From a bacterium (lineage in GTDB: Bacteria; Planctomycetota; UBA1135; UBA2386), in assembly GCA_030432695.1 (NCBI GenBank), contig JAUILN010000005.1:372001-436000 (forward strand): a stretch of 64,000 bases of DNA, in the 5' to 3' direction. The notes beneath the pieces were generated by a model. That model saw nothing but the letters and a program-made list of their open reading frames with translations. It was not told the DNA's origin and searched no databases. A program made the translations under genes and the position numbers. Below, in pieces: positions 21,477-29,625 of this stretch; the stretch's first letter is position 1; every line of letters starts with the position of its first letter.

Positions 21477-22475
21477 TCAGTGGCTCTGGTGGAACGAGCC
21501 CTGGACGAAGATCACCGACAGGTAGGTGAAGATGTAGGCCTGCAGCAGCGCGACGAAGGCCTCGATGATCGAGATGAAGACGCTCATGCCGACCGCCGCG
21601 ACCGCTGGCAGGTAGGCGACCGCGCTCATCTCGAGCATCTTCGCGAACAGGAAGATCATCGCGATGAAGCTGTAGACCACGAGGTGGCCCGCCAGCATGT
21701 TCGCGAACAGTCGGATGGTGAGCGCGAAGGGCTTCACCAGCAGGCCGATGACCTCCAGCACGAACATCAGCGGCACCAGGGCCAGCGGCAGGCCGTGCGG
21801 CAACAGGCCCTTCCAGAAGCCGGCGACGCCGTTGTGCATCATCCCGCCGACCAACATGATCCCGAAGGTCACCACCGCGAGACTGCCGGTCACGAAGATC
21901 GAGGCGTTCGCGGTCACGCCGCCCGGAATCATGCTGAGCAGGTTCAGGAAGGCGATGAAGAAGAAGAGAAAGATGAAGTACGGCGCGAAGCGGCGCCCCT
22001 CCTCGGGGCCCATCACGTCGATCAGGACCTCGTCGCGCAGCCAGCGACACCAGCCGCGGAACACGCGGAGCACCCAGGGAGTGCTGCTGCCGCGGAAGCT
22101 CGCCAGGACCAGGCCGAAGATCACGAAGATCAGGCCGACCGCGTAGAGCTGCCAGAGATTCACGTTGTAGAACGCGAAGAGGCTCGGGCCGTGGGCCTCA
22201 CCCGCCGCACCGGTCGCGCCGACCTCGCCCGAGCCGTGCCCGTGGTCGTCGAACGCGAGGTGCGGAACGAGGTGCACGTAGAGCCCGGTGAAGAACCCCG
22301 CGTTCGGCATCTCCATCGTGCTCGGCGCATCGGCATGGTCCTGGGCATGCTCCACCTGGGCATGCTCCGCCTGCGCCGCCGGATCCGAATGCCCTGCGTC
22401 CTGCGCACCCACGACGGGGGCCACGACGGAAGCGGCGAGCAGGATGCTGACCACCAGCGAGAGAAGCGTCTTCAT
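21477..22475 (-). CDS. atpB: F-type ATP synthase a subunit with cleavable-looking N-terminus
   Basis: 332 residues. The essential Arg255 lies in ALTIRLFANMLAGH, the stator residue facing the c-ring carboxylate. The protein begins with a signal-peptide-like MKTLLSLVVSILLAASVVAPVVGAQ. A polar segment of about 75 residues follows that is rich in His, Asp and Glu (nine His between 29 and 95) before the first conserved helix at about 105. Because the N-terminus of subunit a faces the periplasm, this segment should sit outside the membrane. Similar long leaders are known in some other diderm phyla. A 161-bp gap separates it from atpE. Confidence 0.94.
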   Translation of the reverse strand: MKTLLSLVVSILLAASVVAPVVGAQDAGHSDPAAQAEHAQVEHAQDHADAPSTMEMPNAGFFTGLYVHLVPHLAFDDHGHGSGEVGATGAAGEAHGPSLFAFYNVNLWQLYAVGLIFVIFGLVLASFRGSSTPWVLRVFRGWCRWLRDEVLIDVMGPEEGRRFAPYFIFLFFFIAFLNLLSMIPGGVTANASIFVTGSLAVVTFGIMLVGGMMHNGVAGFWKGLLPHGLPLALVPLMFVLEVIGLLVKPFALTIRLFANMLAGHLVVYSFIAMIFLFAKMLEMSAVAYLPAVAAVGMSVFISIIEAFVALLQAYIFTYLSVIFVQGSFHQSH

Positions 22476-22557
22476 CAAGGCGCGGGGCGAGGGTTGAGGC
22501 GTGGCTTGAGGACCCGGAGATCCGGGACCCGAACGACCGGATCGTGGCATGCCGGGT

Positions 22558-23163
22558 TCAGGTCGGAGACGAGGGACCCGACGCGTTACTCGGCTCGGAT
22601 CCGGAAGAGGAGGTGTCGACTGCGGTCTTCCCTTGCGCGAGACCCGGGGGGTCGCTCCGGACCGGGTCAGTGCCGGCTTCCGGACCGCCGACCGGATTGC
22701 CCGCTGGGATCCCCGACGAGCGCAGCGTCCGGGCCAATCCGACCCCGGAAAGGACCTGGACGGCCAGTGCGACCGTCGCGTAGGCGAGGCCAAAACCGGC
22801 GGCCATATCGAATTTCATGCCGGAGATCGACATCCCGACGAGGCCCGCGCCGATCGCGACGGCGTTGAGCAGGAAGTCGGTGAGGACGGCGATCTGAACC
22901 GCAGCGATCCCGCCGGTCAGCGGACCACCCGCGTCGGAATGTGTCGGCTGGCGCGCGGCACGGAGCTTCAACAGCACGCCGGGCAGTCCCAGCACCGCCG
23001 CGACCACCGCGCCGATCAGGGCGGGAAGGACCGCCGACTCGGGGATGCGTTCGCCACCGACCACGATCGCCGCCCCCACGACGACGATCCCCAGCAACGC
23101 ACCGGGCAACCAGAGCGCGAGCGATCCAGGAGTCGACGGGTTCTGCGCGGCTTCGGGGGGCAT
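22558..23163 (-). CDS. AtpI-like membrane protein, 201 aa
   Basis: The start is placed at MPPEAAQNPST (ATG at 23163), 23 bp after the atpZ stop. It has about four hydrophobic helices (GALLGIVVVGAAIVVG, LPALIGAVVAAVLGLPGVLL, a third around AVQIAVLTDFLLNAVAIGAGL, a fourth around GLAYATVALAVQVL). A Gly/Ser/Pro-rich hydrophilic tail of about 50 residues follows. Position directly before atpB and the four-helix layout match ATP synthase protein I, which assists c-ring assembly and Mg2+ supply. Sequence similarity is not strong enough for a firm name. The tail is longer than in typical AtpI. Confidence 0.65.
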   Translation of the reverse strand: MPPEAAQNPSTPGSLALWLPGALLGIVVVGAAIVVGGERIPESAVLPALIGAVVAAVLGLPGVLLKLRAARQPTHSDAGGPLTGGIAAVQIAVLTDFLLNAVAIGAGLVGMSISGMKFDMAAGFGLAYATVALAVQVLSGVGLARTLRSSGIPAGNPVGGPEAGTDPVRSDPPGLAQGKTAVDTSSSGSEPSNASGPSSPT

Positions 23164-23186
23164 CCGGGTCGGCGGAGAGGGCGTGG

Positions 23187-23486
23187 TCAGGAATCGGCGC
23201 CTGGGTCCTGGGGACGATTCCGTGAAGTCCCCCACGGAAGCATGTCCGGCGCCAGTTTCAACACGACGTGCAGGAAGCCTCCGACGGTTCCGAGCGTGAC
23301 GCCCAGCAGCAGGAACCACGGCGAGGTCCCCCACCGGCCGTCGAGCCAGTAGCCGCCGTAGCCGAACAGCGCGACCGCCACGGCGAAGGTCAGGGCGGCG
23401 GCGATCGCCTGGGTACCACGGTCGACGGCCTGACCGGTGGACCGGTCACCTCCCGGATCGGGTTCGGAACTGGGTTCGACGGGCAT
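23187..23486 (-). CDS. atpZ: AtpZ/AtpI-family two-helix protein
   Basis: 99 residues with two membrane helices. The first ends in FGYGGYWLDGRWGTSPWFLLLG, the conserved GGxWLDxxxxTSPW pattern of the AtpZ (Ca2+/Mg2+-transporting F0F1 accessory) family; the second is VTLGTVGGFLHVVL. In other bacteria AtpZ-AtpI form a divalent-cation channel linked to ATP synthase. It is the first gene of the atp operon and is divergent from the secreted-protein gene at 23705. Confidence 0.85.
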   Translation of the reverse strand: MPVEPSSEPDPGGDRSTGQAVDRGTQAIAAALTFAVAVALFGYGGYWLDGRWGTSPWFLLLGVTLGTVGGFLHVVLKLAPDMLPWGTSRNRPQDPGADS

Positions 23487-23704
23487 GGCCCGCGCACGCT
23501 ACCCGTCGAGCGGGCGCCGCGGAACCGCACGCCGAGGGATCACCCGTTCGTCGCGTCACGGGTGAGCACCATCGACCCGACGGAGCCGACTTCCGACAGA
23601 AACTCACCTCCTCGGGACGCAGATCGCAGTCCGGGATTGCCAGAGGGATGGGGGCCGGCAACGGGCCGCCCCGCAAGTCTCCGACACCCACGAACGACGG
23701 ACCG

Positions 23705-24829
23705 ATGACTCCCCGAGATCCACGCACCTTCTCCACCTTCTCTCCGGCCGCGATGCTTGCCGCCACCCTCGCCTGTGTCGCCGCTCCGAACCCCGTCCTC
23801 CGCGCGCAGATCTCGCCGGCGGGACGCGCCTCGATCGAGGGGGACAGCAGCTCCAGCTATCCCCTGGGCCGCTTCGACGCCCGGATCCAGCAGCTGCACG
23901 CCGACCTGACGCCTGGCGGCAGCCGGACGCTCATCGGCCACGCCTACCGCCGCGACGCGATCAGCACCCGCGACGCGCTGACCGGATTCACCGTCGAACT
24001 GGAGGTGACCGCGTCGACGGCACCGCATCTGCCTGCCGCCGCGCAGTCGTCGTTCGCCGCCAACCTCGGCAGGGACGCCACCCTGGTCCTGCCCCGCGGG
24101 CCGGTGTCGTTCCCGGCGACTGGCCGTCCCGGACGCGCACCGGCGCCGAGCTTCGAGTACCGAATCCCCTGGCAGACGCCGTTCACCCTGGCAGGCAGCG
24201 CGACCCTGTGCCTCGACCTCACGATCCACGGCAACACCACCAGCGCCGGGAACGACCGCAACTTCTCGCTGCTGCTCGACGCCCAGGACTGGCGCAGCGA
24301 TGGTGCCACGACCCAGCCGGGCTACCGATTCGGGACCGGCTGCGCGGCGACCGGTTCTTCGACCGCTCATTCGGCCCGCGTCGAGATGCCGCGCCGTGCC
24401 GACGGCAGCCTCGAGTTGACGATCGACTCACGCGACGGCGTACCGGACGGCGGCAATGGAATCCCCCGCCTCGGCCTGGTGGTCGGCCTCGCCACGGCGC
24501 CGACTGCCTGGCCCTGGAAGCCGGGATGTCAGATGCTGCCGAGCCTCGATGCGAGCTTCGACCTGCCGGGCGGAAACGACGCCGCCGGGGACTGGAACGG
24601 CTCGATCACGAACCTGCCGATGCTTCCCAGCGGCCAGGAGTTCGTGCTGCAGCTGGTCTCCGGGATCCCGTCCTCGGGCAGCGATCTCACCTTCTCCGAC
24701 GGCACCCTGCTCACGGTCCCCCCGCTGCTTCCGCCGGTGCAGCCCGCAGCCCGGATCGCCAGCGGCAGTGACCGCAACTCGACCTCCGGGACGGTGTCGA
24801 GCACGGTGACGATCACCGAGTTCTTCTGA
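23705..24829 (+). CDS. Secreted protein of unknown function, 374 aa
   Basis: The start at 23705 gives MTPRDPRTFSTFSPAAMLAATLACVAAPNPVLRAQ, a plausible Sec signal peptide ending near RAQ. The mature protein is Ser/Thr/Gly-rich with many short beta-strand patterns and few charges, as expected for an extracytoplasmic beta-sandwich. It has two cysteines about 30 residues apart (TLCLDL and FGTGCAA) and a third at CQML. No enzyme motif is seen and I do not recognise the family. It ends with a run of short Thr/Val strands (TVSSTVTITEFF). It is followed after 141 bp by hslU on the same strand. Confidence 0.7.
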   Translation: MTPRDPRTFSTFSPAAMLAATLACVAAPNPVLRAQISPAGRASIEGDSSSSYPLGRFDARIQQLHADLTPGGSRTLIGHAYRRDAISTRDALTGFTVELEVTASTAPHLPAAAQSSFAANLGRDATLVLPRGPVSFPATGRPGRAPAPSFEYRIPWQTPFTLAGSATLCLDLTIHGNTTSAGNDRNFSLLLDAQDWRSDGATTQPGYRFGTGCAATGSSTAHSARVEMPRRADGSLELTIDSRDGVPDGGNGIPRLGLVVGLATAPTAWPWKPGCQMLPSLDASFDLPGGNDAAGDWNGSITNLPMLPSGQEFVLQLVSGIPSSGSDLTFSDGTLLTVPPLLPPVQPAARIASGSDRNSTSGTVSSTVTITEFF

Positions 24830-24970
24830 CGGGCAGGCGGCGGCCGACCCGGGCGCGTGGCCGTCCTGGCTCGGCCAGCCCCGGCGGCTACACTGCCGGG
24901 CCCGACTCCGCCCCGCCGGAGCCGACCCGCCGCCGGCCGGCTCCCCCCGGCCTCCCCACGGAGACTCCCG

Positions 24971-26410
24971 TTGACCGAAGGCATCGAGCTCACCCCCCGC
25001 CAGATCCAGGAGCGCCTGGACGAGTACGTCGTCGGCCAGACCCGCGCCAAGCGCGCGGTCGCCAACGCACTGCGCAACCGCTGGCGTCGCCGCCAGCTGC
25101 CGCGCGACCTCGCGGACGACGTCTATCCCAAGAACATCCTGCTGATGGGGCCGACCGGCTGCGGCAAGACCGAGATCGCCCGGCGCCTCGCCAGCCTCGC
25201 GCGCGCACCGTTCGTGAAGGTCGAGGCCACCAAGTTCTCGGAGGTCGGCTACCACGGCCGTGACGTGGAATCGATGGTCCGCGATCTGGTCGAGAACGCC
25301 GTGGCGATGGTTCGCCGCGAGCATGCCGAGCGGGTCCAGGACCAGGCCCGCGCCAGGGCCGAGGAGCGGATCTTCGACGCGTTGTGCGCGTCGCGCGGCA
25401 TCCTCGATCCCAAGCAGGTCGGCTACGTGCTGCAGGACGGCCACATCTGGCGGCCGCCGACCATGGAGGAGTTCGAGGCCCGCCAGAAAGAAGCCGAGGA
25501 GTCGGGTGAGGCCGCGCAGAAGGCCGCGGCCCGCGAGGAGCTGAAGCGCTCCCTCGCAGCCGGCGAGATCGAGACCGACGTCGTGGAGATCGAGGTCGTC
25601 GACGACCGCACGCCGACGCTGAACATCACCGGCCCGCAGGGCAACGACGCGATGGGCATCGACGCCCGCGCGCTGCAGGAGATCTGGGGACGCCAGCCGC
25701 AGCGCAAGACCAAGGTCCGCCGCCTCACCATCGCCGAGGCTCGCAAGACCCTCGAGGACGAGGAGGCCGGCAAGATGCTGGACGACGACCGGATCCAGAC
25801 CGAGGCCCTCGACCGGGTCGAGAACGACGGGATCCTGTTCATCGACGAGATCGACAAGATCATCTCCAGTGGCGGCGGCGACGGGCCGGACGTCTCTCGC
25901 GAGGGGGTGCAGCGCGACCTGCTGTCGATCGTCGAGGGCTGCGACGTCTACACGCGCTACGGCCACGTCCGCACCGACCACATCCTGTTCCTGGCGGCCG
26001 GCGCGTTCCACTTCCACAAGCCGAGCGAGCTGATCCCCGAACTGCAGGGGCGCTTTCCGGTGCGGGTCGCGCTGCGCCCGCTGACCGAGGCCGACTTCGT
26101 GCGGATCCTCACCGAGCCGCGCAACAGCCTGGTGAAGCAGTACCAGGCCCTGTTCAAGACCGAGCACGTCGAACTGGAGTTCCAGCCCGACGGCCTGGAG
26201 CGGATCGCGCACCTGGCCTTCCGCCAGAACGACCTGCTGCAGAACATCGGCGCCCGCCGGCTGTTCACGATCCTCGAGATGCTGCTCGAGGACCTGTCGT
26301 TCCACGCCTCCGAGCGCAGCGGCGAGACGATCTCGGTCGATCGGACCCTGGTCGACGAGGTCCTGGGCGACACCGCCGACGACCCGGATCTGATCCCCTA
26401 CCAGCTCTGA
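24971..26410 (+). CDS. hslU: HslU, ATPase subunit of the HslUV protease
   Basis: 479 residues from a TTG start at 24971, preceded by GGAG; the conserved start LTPRQIQERLDEYVVGQ follows at once. Walker A GPTGCGKT is at 60-67 and Walker B is GILFIDEIDKI. The sensor region AAGAFHFHKPSELIPELQGRFPVRV and a long charged I-domain (about 140-260) are present. The pore loop, normally GYVG, reads GYHG at 93-96. HslU unfolds substrates and feeds them to the HslV peptidase through its C-terminal tail (here DLIPYQL). hslV, usually immediately upstream, is not in this window. Confidence 0.95.
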   Translation: MTEGIELTPRQIQERLDEYVVGQTRAKRAVANALRNRWRRRQLPRDLADDVYPKNILLMGPTGCGKTEIARRLASLARAPFVKVEATKFSEVGYHGRDVESMVRDLVENAVAMVRREHAERVQDQARARAEERIFDALCASRGILDPKQVGYVLQDGHIWRPPTMEEFEARQKEAEESGEAAQKAAAREELKRSLAAGEIETDVVEIEVVDDRTPTLNITGPQGNDAMGIDARALQEIWGRQPQRKTKVRRLTIAEARKTLEDEEAGKMLDDDRIQTEALDRVENDGILFIDEIDKIISSGGGDGPDVSREGVQRDLLSIVEGCDVYTRYGHVRTDHILFLAAGAFHFHKPSELIPELQGRFPVRVALRPLTEADFVRILTEPRNSLVKQYQALFKTEHVELEFQPDGLERIAHLAFRQNDLLQNIGARRLFTILEMLLEDLSFHASERSGETISVDRTLVDEVLGDTADDPDLIPYQL

Positions 26411-26429
26411 TCCGGCGGTCGAGGCAGGA

Positions 26430-26468
26430 GGAACCGATCCGGGCGGAACCAATCCGGGTGGAACCGAG
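26430..26468. repeat. 15-bp tandem repeat after hslU
   Basis: Units GGAACCGATCCGGGC (26430-26444), GGAACCAATCCGGGT (26445-26459) and a partial third copy GGAACCGAG from 26460. It lies between hslU and the ECF sigma gene and makes the upstream GTG at 26458 a poor choice of start for the latter. Confidence 0.8.
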
Positions 26469-26523
26469 CCCACCGCGCCTCGTAGTTGGCGACCCCACCC
26501 GCACCCTCGACCGGACCCGACTC

Positions 26524-27108
26524 GTGAAGGACATCGACCCGAGCATCGTGGAGCGCGCCCAGGCCGGCGACGAGGACGCCTGCCGCGTGATCCTCGAGGA
26601 CCTACATCGCCCGGTGCTCGCCACCGTCTACCGGTTCCTCGGCTCGCGCTACCGCGCCGAGATCGAGGACGTGGCCCAGGAGGTGTTCCTGAAGGTCTTC
26701 CGGGCGATCGAACGCTTCGACCCCGACCGCGGCGTGAAGTTCACGACCTGGGTCTACACCTTCGTCCGCAACCACTGCTTCGACGTCCTCAAGAAGCGCC
26801 GCCTGCGGACCGTCTCCCTGAGTCCGGCCGACGACGAAGACCGCCCGCTCGAGCCCGGCGACCCCGACGCCCCCGCCCCCGGTCGCGGCATCGAGAACAG
26901 CGAACTCGGTCACAAGATCGAGGAGGCCCTGGAGACGCTCGGCCCCGATCAGCGCCTGGCGTTCGTGCTCCGCGAGTACGAGGGCATGGACTACGCCTCG
27001 ATCGCCGAGATCACCGGAGTGTCCGAGGGCACCGTGAAGTCCAGACTGCACCGCGCCAAGGAGGCACTGCGCCAGCGCCTGCAGCCCTACGTGGAGGCCG
27101 GCGCATGA
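26524..27108 (+). CDS. ECF-type RNA polymerase sigma factor
   Basis: 194 residues from a GTG at 26524; an in-frame GTG at 26458 would add 22 residues encoded partly by a tandem repeat, so the start is uncertain. Region 2 is clear ([49 protein letters not shown]). Region 4 has the helix-turn-helix [46 protein letters not shown] (in two parts). The linker is acidic and Pro-rich. It is probably controlled by the single-helix membrane protein encoded next, at 27209, an arrangement typical of sigma/anti-sigma pairs. Confidence 0.92.
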   Translation: [194 protein letters not shown]

Positions 27109-27224
27109 TCGGTCCGTCCCTGAAGGCCCGATTGCTGAAGGCCCGACTGCTGAACACCCGACTGCCGAACCGCGAGCACGCATCGAACCCGGCTCGCGAG
27201 GAGGATCGATGCGCGACGGCATGA
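27105..27224 (+). CDS. Possible 39-aa small ORF built on a tandem repeat (doubtful)
   Basis: An ATG overlaps the sigma-factor stop as ATGA and opens a 39-codon frame to 27224, running through the 15-bp repeat as the pentapeptides LKARL-LKARL-LNTRL. It overlaps the start of the next gene. Coupling geometry is good, but the frame may simply reflect a repeat whose unit is a multiple of three. Listed so that it can be tested; I would not annotate it as a protein without expression evidence. Confidence 0.2.
   Translation: MIGPSLKARLLKARLLNTRLPNREHASNPAREEDRCATA
27120..27169. repeat. 15-bp tandem repeat, three copies
   Basis: Units CTGAAGGCCCGATTG (27120-27134), CTGAAGGCCCGACTG (27135-27149) and CTGAACACCCGACTG (27150-27164), then a decayed CCGAAC. 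It fills most of the 100-bp gap between the sigma factor and the putative anti-sigma factor. Confidence 0.85.
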
Positions 27225-28069
27225 ACGACGGATCGCCGCCCACCGACCCGACCCCGAACCACCCCGAGCACGAGGCATGGGCGCGGGATCCCGGCGCCTT
27301 GCGCGGCTTCGACGCGGCGCTGGAACTGCCTGGGATGCCCGAGATCTCGTCCGACTTCGTCGCCCGGACCTGGGCCAGGATCCAGGCCGACCGCCGACAG
27401 ATCGCGACCGAAGCGGCACGCGTCGACGAAGCACCGCTGCCGCCCGAGCTGCTGCGTGCCTATGCGGCTCCCGAGCCGAGCAGCGACTTCGTGGCGCGGA
27501 CCTTCGCGCGCCTTCGTGAGTCCCGTGCCTCGAACGACGAGGACTCGGCATTGCGGGACGCGCTCGATTCGTTCGCGCCGCCACCGACTTCTGGTGACCT
27601 CGTCGAACGCACGCTGTCGGCGCTCCGCCTGGAGCGGACCCGGCTACGGATCGTCAAGGACACGCCGGTCGTCAAGGACAGGCCGGCGCAGACGGCAGCC
27701 GAAGTGTCGGATCGATCGGGACCCGCGGGCGTCGCTTCGTCGAACGGACGGCCGAGGAACCGCTGGTCGCCGAGCCGGATGGCGCTGGCCGCGGCGATCC
27801 TGTTGGTGGTGACGTTCGGCGGCGCCCAGGTGCTGCGTGGCCTCGGCGGATCCGGTGCGGATCCCGAGAGCGCCGGCGTCGTGGTCCAGGTCGCATTGCC
27901 GGAGACGTTCCCGCCGAACGCAGAGGACTACTCGCCGACGCCGATCGGCACCGCCGTGGCCCGCTCCTCCGAGTCCGGTCACGTCGGTGCCCGTCTCGGT
28001 CAAGGTGACGGCCTGCTGCTGTTCGCCGCACTCGACGCCGCCGGAACCCGTGCAGGAGGGCCGCGATGA
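27209..28069 (+). CDS. Putative anti-sigma factor, single membrane helix, three internal repeats
   Basis: 286 residues from an ATG with GAGGAGG just upstream. Three copies of a short motif are visible in the N-terminal half: ISSDFVARTWARIQADR (about 46-62), PSSDFVARTFARLRESR (90-106) and TSGDLVERTLSALRLER (127-143), separated by 21-28 residues. One hydrophobic helix (about 190-210) follows, with a polar C-terminal segment of about 75 residues presumably outside. N-in/C-out topology next to an ECF sigma gene suggests a membrane anti-sigma factor, although no zinc-binding ZAS motif is present. Its stop overlaps the next start (ATGA). Confidence 0.6.
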   Translation: MRDGMNDGSPPTDPTPNHPEHEAWARDPGALRGFDAALELPGMPEISSDFVARTWARIQADRRQIATEAARVDEAPLPPELLRAYAAPEPSSDFVARTFARLRESRASNDEDSALRDALDSFAPPPTSGDLVERTLSALRLERTRLRIVKDTPVVKDRPAQTAAEVSDRSGPAGVASSNGRPRNRWSPSRMALAAAILLVVTFGGAQVLRGLGGSGADPESAGVVVQVALPETFPPNAEDYSPTPIGTAVARSSESGHVGARLGQGDGLLLFAALDAAGTRAGGPR

Positions 28070-29556
28070 ACGCTGCGATCCACCGTTTCGCCAGCGGCAG
28101 CGCGCTCGCCGTTCTCGGCCTCGCCTGCCCGTCGGTCGCCCAGACCGTCCCCGCGGCGACCGCGGTCGAGACGCTGCTGGCCGAGATGGACCGGTGCTTC
28201 GGCCGCCGCGATCTCGACGGCTTCCTGGCCTGCTTCCAGCCGGTCCACGTCGAACGACACGCCCGCTTCGCGCAGCGCCTCGAACAGGTGTTCGCGTTCG
28301 GGGTGGAACTCACGCGTGCCAGCGCGGTGCAGAGCGATTGGGTGCTCGGCAGCCACCGCGTGTCGTTGGTCCGCGCCGAGACCCGCAGTGCCCGCGACCC
28401 CGACCGCGATCCGCTGGTCGAACACGCCCTGATGGCGTCGCAGCGGACGCAGGCCGGAGAGACGCGCGCCACGGCCTGGATCGAGGTCGACGCGGCGATC
28501 CTCGGGGTGCTCGCTGCGGGCGGCACCGGCGGCGAGCCCCCACACACGCTGCGCTGCCACGCCTGCAACTACCACATCGATGCCGGCGACGACTGGCTGA
28601 TGGTCCCCAACGTCAAGGACCGCATCGGCTGCCTCGAGTCGCTGTCTTTCTATTCGCTCGACACCGACCTGGTCGCCGACCTCACCATCCATCTCGCACG
28701 GGCTCAGACGGCTCCTCCCGCCAGACGTTGGCTCCGCGACATCGCGATGGCCCAGTGTCGGGACGTCGACCCGGAGATGCTGCCGATCGAACGCTGGACT
28801 CCGCCGGCCTACGGACCGGACATGCCGGCTCCCGCCCTGCTCGACGGCGCCCGCTGCGAGGTCCCCGCAGGCGTTCCCGGCCAGGGCGCCAGCGTCTACC
28901 TCGCGGTCTACGGCCGGCTCGGTTACCTGATCTCGGTGCACGGCCGCAAGGCGGCACTCGAGCAGCGCGTGTCCGAGGAGGTGGGCTCCACCGTCGACCG
29001 CCTATTGACCAGCTTCACCCTCCTCGATTCCGACCTGGATCCGACCCAGCTCGAAGTCCGGATCCTCGAGGAGCGGATGGGCAGCAACCTGGACGGGGTC
29101 GCCTTCACCAACAGCCGTTTCGATCTGAGCTTCCCCGGCATCGACGGCTGGGACACCCGCCTCGATGCGGGCGCCTACGCCTTCGACGCCACCTGGAGCT
29201 GCCCGCGCCAAAGCGGCCGGTTCCGACTCCGAGGCCTCGAGCCACCGCGCGGCTACAGCCGCTGGACCCCGGAAGCCGCCGACATGGTGCTCGCGCCGAT
29301 GCTCCGAGAACTCGAGCTGTTCGAGGCCCGGACGAGAAGCGAGTGGATACGGATGCCGGACGAACCGAAGAGTGACGGGTTCCGCTGGCGACTGGACCTC
29401 GAGAACCACGACGGCAAGCGGGCCGGGGCGCGCCACCATGCCCTCACCGTCCGCCTCGCGGAGGACCTGATGGTCGTGACCGACGCCGAGAGCGACTCGG
29501 CCGACGAAATCCGCATCCTGAAGCGTTCCGATGGCGAGCTGAAGCGCGGTCGCTGA
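28066..29556 (+). CDS. Secreted protein of unknown function in ECF operon, 496 aa
   Basis: A signal peptide (ASGSALAVLGLACPSVAQ) is followed by a segment VETLLAEMDRCFGRRDLDGFLACFQPVHVERH that resembles the first helices of SnoaL/NTF2-like folds. A CHAC pair lies in LRCHACNYHIDAGDDWLMVP. The C-terminal half has two regions of beta-strand pattern, each beginning around a WxxP or FPGIDGWD segment, as in proteins that carry repeated substrate-binding domains. No catalytic motif is recognised. It is coupled to the putative anti-sigma gene by a 4-base overlap, so it is probably a target or sensor partner of the sigma factor. Confidence 0.65.
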   Translation: MNAAIHRFASGSALAVLGLACPSVAQTVPAATAVETLLAEMDRCFGRRDLDGFLACFQPVHVERHARFAQRLEQVFAFGVELTRASAVQSDWVLGSHRVSLVRAETRSARDPDRDPLVEHALMASQRTQAGETRATAWIEVDAAILGVLAAGGTGGEPPHTLRCHACNYHIDAGDDWLMVPNVKDRIGCLESLSFYSLDTDLVADLTIHLARAQTAPPARRWLRDIAMAQCRDVDPEMLPIERWTPPAYGPDMPAPALLDGARCEVPAGVPGQGASVYLAVYGRLGYLISVHGRKAALEQRVSEEVGSTVDRLLTSFTLLDSDLDPTQLEVRILEERMGSNLDGVAFTNSRFDLSFPGIDGWDTRLDAGAYAFDATWSCPRQSGRFRLRGLEPPRGYSRWTPEAADMVLAPMLRELELFEARTRSEWIRMPDEPKSDGFRWRLDLENHDGKRAGARHHALTVRLAEDLMVVTDAESDSADEIRILKRSDGELKRGR

Positions 29557-29625
29557 ACCGGCACCCAACCCGCACCACACGCTGCGTTCAGGCGTCCACG
29601 GCCAGACCTTCCGCGACCCCGGCGG

